Source: Lingula anatina (lineage: Eukaryota > Brachiopoda > Lingulata > Lingulida > Lingulidae). From it: 28,547 bases of DNA. Where the stretch lies: assembly GCF_001039355.2 (NCBI RefSeq), contig NW_019775517.1:221693-250239 (forward strand), in the 5' to 3' direction. Shown here one piece after another: positions 21,201 to 28,547 of the stretch (positions within the stretch are counted from its first letter, which is position 1; each line of letters starts with the position of its first letter). The notes beneath the pieces are model-generated. The model was not told the DNA's origin. It ran no database searches and saw only the letters and a list, made by a program, of their open reading frames with translations. The position numbers and the translations under genes were made by a program.

Positions 21201-22676
21201 GGGTTGGTTTCTGGAGGTTTCCGTGTCTCTTGACAACTTGCTCTTTATCAGTATTAATTTCAATCCCTGTTCTTAACCGTCCTTATCGTGAGGACATTAA
21301 GAGTCACGTTGACCTAGAATGGAAAACAGAATTCTATGGGGGTGTTTTTCTGCTACCATTATTTCAGCCAGCCACTCTCGTTTGCCGTCTTATCGGGACT
21401 CGCATCTGAGCAGGTAAAGAGGGCCATCTGTAATGTGCATTGGAGATGACATGAGACAATGTGGGCCTAGAACGCCAGGACTGAGATAATATCAACTATC
21501 ACGGAGACATGATGGATCGCAAGCATTCACAAACGTTGCGCCCTTGTTTCTCGTATGTTGCAGGTTGCTTTACATAATGTTATAACTTGGACGTATATGT
21601 GTTCACACAAGCAGGGGCCTGTCCCGAATGTTACCCGCTCAAGACGCCATGTCTGGACATTCAAAGGCATTTGATGCGACTCAAATTTACTTTTCCACAA
21701 ACATGTCACTTACAAACGTGCTACATTAAGCTCAGCTGTCAACTTGGCTATGGCCTCCGTTATTCAATTTGTACGTTTCTATCTGCTTGATGAAGTGCAA
21801 TCAACTTAACGTTTGTCTTAGTCACACATTTGGTAGGCTTCTCGTCCGTTCTAAAAGTCCACGTGTGAAGACAGGCAATATGAATTCAGTTTAAATCGCG
21901 TGTCGCGGCGCATCGGACAACACAGCGCTACATTTTGCAACCAAACGTATTCTGCAAAGTGCGGTCGGTTGCATGACACGGCGATACTACTGTTAGCAGA
22001 GACGTTTATTTGTAACTGCGCCGCATTTTAAAACCAGAGAAAAACGCGAACATGCATTTTGCAGCCAAAACGCTTTTTGCAATATTTTTTAATCACTGAA
22101 ACGATATGAAGAACTATAGGGTATGTTGGGACTGCATGTGGAGGGGGAGGGGGAGGTGGGAATACGGGACTCGTTTACCGGACTTGGTTGCTCTCTCTGA
22201 CATAGACATCCTTGAGAGAAAATACAGATGATTTCTTTGTTTTTTCTGTATTCTGAAAAAAAGCTTGTATTTCGTACAACAGGTTATCAAACATTTTGAA
22301 ATGTATTTAATCATGACTCAACATATGTAAACGTTTTTGTTTTGCAAATTGCTCACTGACATCTGCATCTTTTGCGCAATAGCATAATGTCCCGAATAAC
22401 CTTTATAACTGACAGTCACGTCTAAATTAATGATGGTCTTAAATAGAACTATACAAGTAGGAGTGGTCACTTAACAAGTAGATATAAACTTTCCGACCAA
22501 AATAACTGGTTTCTTTCGATATAGGCCTATTACTCCTGGCTCTCGTTAAAATGTATAAATTTCTAGTTGGTGAAATTCTAATATGAGTTTTAGACACTAG
22601 GGATCAGCTTATGAAAGTTTAAACTATTATATTGGGGTAGGTCTTTGCCTGATAAATTGTCATTTTTAACAGTCTG
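18262..22676. other. Intergenic stretch, no confident gene
   Basis: This lies upstream of the PTP-like gene. It contains scattered short frames without domain or splice support, including a 118-codon minus frame at 19584-19940. There is also an A/T-rich low-complexity run at about 20323-20360, an ACATGTACATGT palindrome at 20607-20618 and a GGGGGAGGGGGAGG tract at about 22143-22160. A promoter for the PTP-like gene may be here, but I cannot place it. Confidence 0.6.
20819..20894 (-). CDS. Orphan first-exon candidate
   Basis: Three successive ATG codons open a frame that reads MMMNSEQEEEVWIFGRLVRR and continues to a strong donor (GTAAGTTG) after 25 codons plus one base. The phase would fit the PTP-like exon at 17230, but the peptide has no signal sequence and the distance is 3.6 kb. 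It could be a 5' exon of an unseen transcript or chance. I do not recognise it. Confidence 0.2.
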
Positions 22677-22830
22677 AGGCTGGGTTCACATAAACCTGTC
22701 GTACTAGCAGGATCGCTCTAACTCCGAGGGGATTCTCGTTAAACTGCATTCAGTTTAAGCGGCTTAAATGTCTGTCACGCCCTCTGAAGTTGCTAGGGGG
22801 TAATTAACTTTTGTGCAGCATTCGGCGCCG
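22677..22830. repeat. Second copy of the dispersed repeat seen at 1087
   Basis: The core GCGGCTTAAATGTCTGTCACG and the GGGGGTAATTAACTTTTGTG block match 1161-1218 with moderate divergence. The left flank (GATCGCTCTAACTCCGAGGGG) matches the opposite strand of the 1250-1275 end of the first copy. No coding content is seen, and the family is not identified. Confidence 0.6.
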
Positions 22831-24019
22831 AGACTACGTTTGTATAACATATTATTTCAGACCATAAAGAAGTATCAGTTTTCTTATATCATTCAAATTG
22901 TGTTACGCTTACGTTAATCGCTTAGACTATCACGATAGAATGTTTGTTAAACATTACGTTATATCATGTATATGCCAAATCCAGTCTTCTCCCGTGATAA
23001 TCATCTAGTAGATCTTCGTGCACTAGTGCCTACCTCTGCATTATACACCCCATTACATGTCGATGTCGGTAGTTTTCTCCCGGTGGGACCAGGGCCAATC
23101 TAATGACCGGGGAATGTTTAAATTAACTCTAATGTAACCCCATGAACATATCTATTATTATGTTAAGTGGCCTCCCATGTTTAATGACCATATTGTAGTG
23201 GGTGCCATTTCCACTCATAACGAAGGTCCCGGTAAATTGATATCCGCGAGTCAATAATCGGGGAGCATATTATGAGAACCTTAAGCCCGACACACACTGC
23301 ACTCATTGGCTGAGCTAACGGATTGGAGAGGTTTGATCCACCAGAGCGGTGTGCAAGACCTGAAACGCAAGATAGATGTAGCTTCCCCGCGCATCCGCTG
23401 AGGGGAAAAAAGTAAAAAGAAAATAATACACAAATAAAAAATTATCAGATGACAGGTGAGGAGGTGTGAGTTGTCATCTCTCAACGTGATCACTAGTTTG
23501 CACCGTTGCTCAGCCACAGTGTGCGTCGCGCTTTAACACGCTCTCGCACCCTGCGTCTTCGGTAATACCCTAACTGCAGCAACAAGTGGGTTTTGTATGA
23601 CACCGCTGAGGGTTGAAATCTTTAGACATCATGCAATAACAATACATCCATATGGAAGGCGCCCTGTGTCAAATAAAGTTCCAATAAAGTCACAAAATGG
23701 GACGAGAATGTCCGCTCTTCCCGTCAACCATTTCATCGACTACAATAGCACCGTGGGTCACTTAACACCACACTGGACGCGCTGGACACAGAAAGACAGA
23801 CTTAAAGCGAAAATACCCTATTATGGTGTAATATAGGTCTTTAATTCTTCTGGCTATAGAATGTCCGGCGTGTAATTTAATTTGTTGCTCACCGGGGTGT
23901 CGGATACAATATTTATGTACCGAAGAAGATACTCCATGTAGTATTCTACACTCGACTGTACAGAATACTCGAGGCGCCAGTCGTATTTCAGTCATAATTT
24001 CTCATAGACCATATAAAAA
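22831..24019. other. Intergenic stretch, nothing recognised
   Basis: There are short frames on both strands (for example 23281-23517 minus and 23597-23836 plus) without recognisable motifs. I see no RNA gene or clear repeat. Confidence 0.6.
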
Positions 24020-24230
24020 GGAATCAAGATGAAGACAGGAAATCCTGAAATTAGGCATCATTCTGAAAACTTTCACCCGAATTGCAGCATCAAGTCTTAT
24101 CTTTAACCCTCCTCAAAACCTCACCTCCAGTAATAGTTAAGTGTTGTCTATCTAGTACACAGTCTGGATATCCCCCAGGTCTGGAACAGCCGATGGCAAT
24201 AATGGAAATTGATTGCAATCAAATTTAATT
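24020..24230 (-). pseudogene. Decayed copy of a BRCA2 OB3 exon with flanking intron
   Basis: This matches 27290-27490 in the same orientation. Shared blocks include GAAAATCCTG/GAAATCCTG, TTCACCC, ATCAAGTCTTA, CAATCCTCC/AACCCTCC, CTCCAG, AGTGTTGTC, TCTGGAACA and GCAATAATGGAAATT. It retains an acceptor-like GTTCCAG and a GGAG/GTGAGG donor-like site. The frame is broken by a small deletion relative to exon 27444-27387, and a codon corresponding to the FVDNT region no longer reads. It lies about 0.8 kb past the BRCA2 stop codon, so it is a dead duplicate, probably copied from the intron-exon-intron DNA and not from mRNA. Confidence 0.8.
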
Positions 24231-25044
24231 TGATTTCCCGATACAGGCAAATGTAGACTATTTAGAGAGTTTACGCCTTCAAGAACCAATTTTTCATCGA
24301 ATCATCATTTGGCGCCACGAACCTTCTTTAAAAATTACCCCCATCCCTCGAACACATTTTACAATAGTTTAGATGCTTACTGTTTTGGAATTTCGATCCG
24401 TACAAGCACACCTACACGGTCAAAAAATACAGAGAAGAGGTATTAAATTTGGACGTAAAACGCTTTACTACACAGAGTGTAAAAATGCACATTGTAGAGT
24501 AAAACTCTAATGACAACTGCTAAAGAGAAATTTAAAACGTAACTTTATGAGTGTTCAATTAACAGTCGGGGACCATCAGAACATGTTAAAAATTGAATTT
24601 TATCTAGAAGCCAACTTAAGGACACGAGAATTATTTAAGGAACAATTTAAATAATTTAAAAAAAAATTATATGCTGACAAGTTGCATAATTATCTCCAAG
24701 CTTGATAATAATTACAAGCAAATACAACACAAGTGCGTTGATATCCTTTTTACCAATTTAAGTTTGTCATTGCACAGTATATTGAATAATTTCCCGTCAA
24801 ATCAACATCGTTACAATTACGCACCTGACAATATAAGATGGAACCACTTTATAACTCCAGGACTGTTTATAATGACATACCTTTCCATTTTGATCTAAAT
24901 TTTAAGTCTATACATTTTTCATCCATTCTTCTTTTTCAAACAATGCGTTTTTCGTTTTGAAAGCACCTTATAATAATTTTCCAAGCTGGCACTATATTAA
25001 TATATAACAAATAGATATACCCTGTATCTTAAAACAATCGATCC
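24231..25044. other. 3' flank of BRCA2
   Basis: A/T-rich sequence containing the likely 3' UTR of the minus-strand BRCA2 gene. The plus-strand frame at 24671-24898 has no supporting features, and no canonical polyadenylation signal was confidently located. Confidence 0.55.
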
Positions 25045-28000
25045 TTATAATCTTGTAGATCTACGTCGCTTTTTGCACCTCTCCGCTATCCCTTCCCCCT
25101 CGTGAACAGAAATCAGTTGGTCAAAGTCTATCGTCTCCAGGGTGGCTGTCCGTCTTCTCTTAGACGTCTTAGCTTTCCCTGAAGCAGTCTTAGGTGACTG
25201 TTGACTTAGCTGGGAACTTTGGTTAGTTATCTGAGAATCCTGAGATGAAGAATTGCTCTGTGGTTTATCTGAAATTTGTTGAGATTTTAAGTCAATGTTA
25301 GGGACTGCGGAGTGTCCTTCACACAATTTTTTGTCTTCTTTCTCAAATTCATTTTGTTTACAGTCTTGACCATCTTTGTCACATATGTCAGTATTGCAGT
25401 GACCAGTCTGAAGGTTCTTCTCATTTCCATCCTTTGGACCATTCTTTGGGGATCCTTGTGAAATTTGAATGTGGTCCATATGTGACACTTCTGCTCTAAC
25501 ACCTTTATGGTTTGGAGTATTTTTCACCGAGCTTTCAAGGACCTCTTCATCTTCTTGGCAATTCTCATTCCTTTGGCTTTCCACATTGTCAAATTCCTTT
25601 CTTTTCATGTTGGTAATTTCAGGGGCTGTATTTTCTTTCACTTTATTGTCATCAATGTTTATTTGCTCATTACTTGAGGTTCTTGAAATGAAAGGTAGAT
25701 TTCTTGGACTACTGCTTCTAAGACCAGGGGCCCTAAACCCTCGCTTCAGAGCTGAGGGAACAGAAACAGGCAGTGGACACACTGGAGGGGGTTCTCCATA
25801 CTGTTCCAACTTTCTTGCCTTCATGCGCTGAAGAGCTGTGCGGGGATCGTCTGCTTGCTCTTCAGAGCTTTCTTGCATGAGGGTATTTTTCATGTCAAGA
25901 CTGAACCTTGAATTTGGTGTGGAAGAATCAGTTTTAGAATATGGTAACGTTTTTGGTACTGGAGATGGTCTCACTGGTGTAAATGTGGTTACAGGGGTCC
26001 TTGGTCTGGATGGGATCTGAAAAAAAAAAAGAGCATTGTACCGTATACAAAATTCATGCTTTATGACATCTGTAACTGCTATAACTTTGCTATCATTCAT
26101 GTCAATCAGTTAAGACAAATTCACATGTCATACAAATTCTACAGTAAAATATGGACAAAATCTTTTATGCCCAGGCTGCCCTCCACATACCTTGACAACA
26201 GAGTTTGAGCTTTTACTGGACACTGATATATCATCATTCTGCTGGACAGGCTGTCCAAATACAATGGTCCTCAACTTCTTCTCCATCTCGTTAATGAACT
26301 GCTTTGGTGACTAAAATTGAAACATTATTTCAATAAGTTAAAAATATTTATGCCATGTCCACAGCATGTAATGAAGAAATCAACTTTATGTGGACTGCAG
26401 TCAATTTCAGTGCCAAAGTAAAGATTACAGAGGTGGTTTTGTATAGCATCCATTACAATGACTCAGCACTGTGATTACAATAAAAACATGGGGATAAAAT
26501 ATAATAGTACTAAACTCTTGTGAACAATAACGTGTATAGGAGAATACCCACTTAATGTCATCAACTTAAATTTAAGTTAGTGGGACTTTTGCAGATGGTG
26601 AAATTGCTGTTTGAAACCATATGCATTTAATCTATAGACTCAAAATACATATCAATGACAATGGGATAGCACCATAAACGTTAGCTTATGTTTTTGATAT
26701 CTAACTCAAGATCAAAAAGGTGCTGTTCAAAAACTCTCTTTTAAATGGGATTTGTTCTAAAACCTTGACACTCACAGATATACTAGTCAGGCTTTTCATG
26801 ATGTCATTTTTAATCCTGTTAATCTTTTGGGCTAAACCTATTTTCCCAAATGGGCAGGCTTCTAAAATTAACACTCACAGATATAACTGACTGCAGCTTC
26901 TCTACAGCACTCTTCAAGTGTTCATCCTTAGGTCTGGTGGTGAAGTGGCACATCTCACTGGCAAAATAACAGGGGACACTGGACCTGCTCTCCCCCCTCC
27001 ACTGCAGGTTAGTGACCGCTACTAGAGTGCCCTTGGTCAACAGGTCATCCACTCCAAGAGCCTAGAAACATTTATATATTTAAAATCATCAATTTGGACA
27101 TCACACTGTTACTACGATGCAACCTGTACTGGCTTTTATTCCTTCTTTTATAGTGTTTAAGGTTTACTGACAAATATATAATTCACAATGCTTGTCCAAA
27201 TATAATAATCATTATTACATTGGCAGAAGTTGTAAAAACTGAAAATCATTGCACTTAGATCATTATATTAAAAAAAAAACAAACATCAAATTAAAGACTG
27301 AAAATCCTGCAATTGGGCATAATCCAAAAAACGTTCACCCATGTTATCCTATCAAGTCTTACCTTCAATCCTCCCCAAAACTTTACCTCCAGGAATTCTT
27401 CAGTGTTGTCCACAAAGTAAACGGTCTGCATACAACCACCAGATCTGGAACAAGCGCTGGCAATTATAATGGAAATTTATTGCAATCAATTGATTGAAAA
27501 GTTGACTTCATGATCATGTGTTGGGAACAAAATTTTAACTTTGTTTACACTGTAATTTATGATCTTTAAAAAATTTGGAAAATGGTTTCATTTATTTTTT
27601 GTCACTGTATACAATGCAATCTGAATTAACATAATTCACTTCGACTGCAGATGTATCTTTCTGGTTCACCTATAGGTGTCTCCACTGTCTGTGACATGTA
27701 CTACAAAGCCCACCACATCTACTTCACTGTAGGCTGGCCTTACTGAATGACTACACAGCTCACTGAATTCATATACCTAGAGAGAATATATATAAAAATC
27801 AATATCTTACATTAAAAAAATTACTCATTTTAATTATAAAAATCCCAATCACAAGTAACTAATTTTTAATAAACGTTAATTCAACTTCTTTTTTAACCAA
27901 AAATTGCCATTGAATTTTTTAAAAATCAACTAAGACATCCCACAACAGTTGAGCCTCTAAATGTAACTACAAATATCTCTTACCTCTCTGGGTTCAAAAA

Positions 28001-28547
28001 TAAGGTCTTTGAAGTTCTCCTCAATCTGACTCTCCATATATTTTGTACCTCTGCATGCAGACAACTGTACTTCACATGGACAGTTCTTAACCCTACATGA
28101 GAATATAAGAAAAAAATGCTTAAGGCAAAAAAGATTTTTTGGTATCAAAATAAACTTTAAGATAATGATTGATAAATACAAATATATTGAATAAATATAT
28201 TCAAATCTATTTATAAAAACAATGAAATTAAATCATACTGTAAACTCATATTGACAATCAATTTGGTAAAGTCTGAGTGGAATTTCTAAAAAAATCATCT
28301 AGGTGAGTAGCCACACAGCAGGTGAGGCACAAACACAGGTCGATGAAGGTATATGTTTATAGTATGTGAAAATATGATATGACACACAAACATGAATTTA
28401 GACTACGCTGTACAAGACAGCAAAAGAAGACTACAATGGTGGGTTATATCATTACCTTGCACCAGAGGCGGAGAGATTATATATTTTGAGCCTTTTTCCT
28501 TCCTGCAGCATCTGAATGACTTCATCACTTGGCCTCCATACTGTTAG
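25045..28547 (-). CDS. BRCA2: BRCA2 3' part: end of OB2, OB3 and C-terminal tail (5' runs off the window)
   Basis: BRCA2 loads RAD51 onto single-stranded DNA in homologous recombination in the nucleus. Exons in transcript order are 28547-28456 (partial), 28092-27984, 27776-27670, 27444-27387, 27061-26879, 26310-26191 and 26016-25045 (stop TAA 25045-25047), all phase-consistent. LTVWRPSDEVIQMLQEGKRL and KIYNLSAS correspond to the vertebrate OB2 LSIWRPSS...LTEGKRYRIYHL region. EVDVVGFVVHV, TVYFVDNTEEF and LVAVTNLQWRGESRS correspond to OB3 (EVDLIGFVVSV, FVYLSDE, MLIAASNLQWRPESKS). The long last exon (323 residues) encodes a low-complexity tail. It keeps a Pro-rich block (EPPPVCPLPVSVPSAL then KRGFRAPGL) like vertebrate LPPPVSP...KAFQPPRS, and ends with two basic clusters (SKRRRT, KKRRRSTRL) that could be nuclear localisation signals. 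The family call is very confident. Confidence 0.95.
26765..26790. repeat. Local duplicate of a BRCA2 exon end and its donor
   Basis: TTGACACTCACAGATATACT closely matches 26868-26888, which is the last codons (VIS) and GTGAGTG donor of exon 27061-26879 on the minus strand. The copy keeps a GTGAGTG donor. Upstream of it on the minus strand the frame IKNDIMKSLTSIS is open and resembles the parent exon end, but no phase-fitting acceptor was found. Confidence 0.6.

Noticed and set aside
25469-25831. 120-codon plus-strand frame
   Set aside because: It lies entirely antisense to the BRCA2 last exon, and its composition is what an antisense shadow of that exon would give.
1-28547. CRISPR arrays, prokaryotic operons, insertion sequences
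   Set aside because: The window is spliced eukaryotic DNA and no regularly spaced direct repeats of that type were seen.

Overview
The window looks like nuclear DNA of an AT-rich invertebrate animal. Genes are split into short exons with GT..AG introns, and one intron holds a eukaryotic Pol III tRNA gene. The intergenic DNA carries microsatellites, MITE-like repeats and TAAA/TAGGCCTA-rich sequence of a kind often seen in marine invertebrates. I cannot fix the phylum from the sequence. There is an assembly gap of N at 905-1086 and a single N at 18152.

Layout. (1) 1-5864, plus strand: most of an otopetrin-family proton channel. Five exons are contiguous in phase and encode all 12 membrane segments, but the N-terminal exon lies outside the window. 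The exon for TM1 is present twice, inside a 1.86-kb tandem duplication. A tRNA-Val(CAC) gene sits antisense in one intron. (2) 7687-17230, minus strand: a receptor-type protein tyrosine phosphatase-like gene, which I rebuilt from 19 phase-consistent exons (696 codons). It has a very short glycosylatable stalk, one TM segment and two tandem PTP domains. Both domains have lost the catalytic Cys and the WPD Asp, so the protein looks like a double pseudophosphatase. A possible signal-peptide exon lies at 18207-18261. (3) 18262-25044: about 6.8 kb with no convincing gene, containing dispersed repeats and a decayed copy of a BRCA2 exon. (4) 25045-28547, minus strand: the 3' part of BRCA2 (seven exons), covering the end of OB2, OB3 and the C-terminal tail with its two basic clusters. 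The gene continues past the right edge.

The three protein genes have no evident functional link: a proton channel, a membrane pseudophosphatase and a recombination mediator. The most unusual content is the double-dead receptor PTP, followed by several independent small exon duplications: the OTOP TM1 exon, the start of a PTP exon, the end of one BRCA2 exon, and a BRCA2 exon copied downstream of its own gene.
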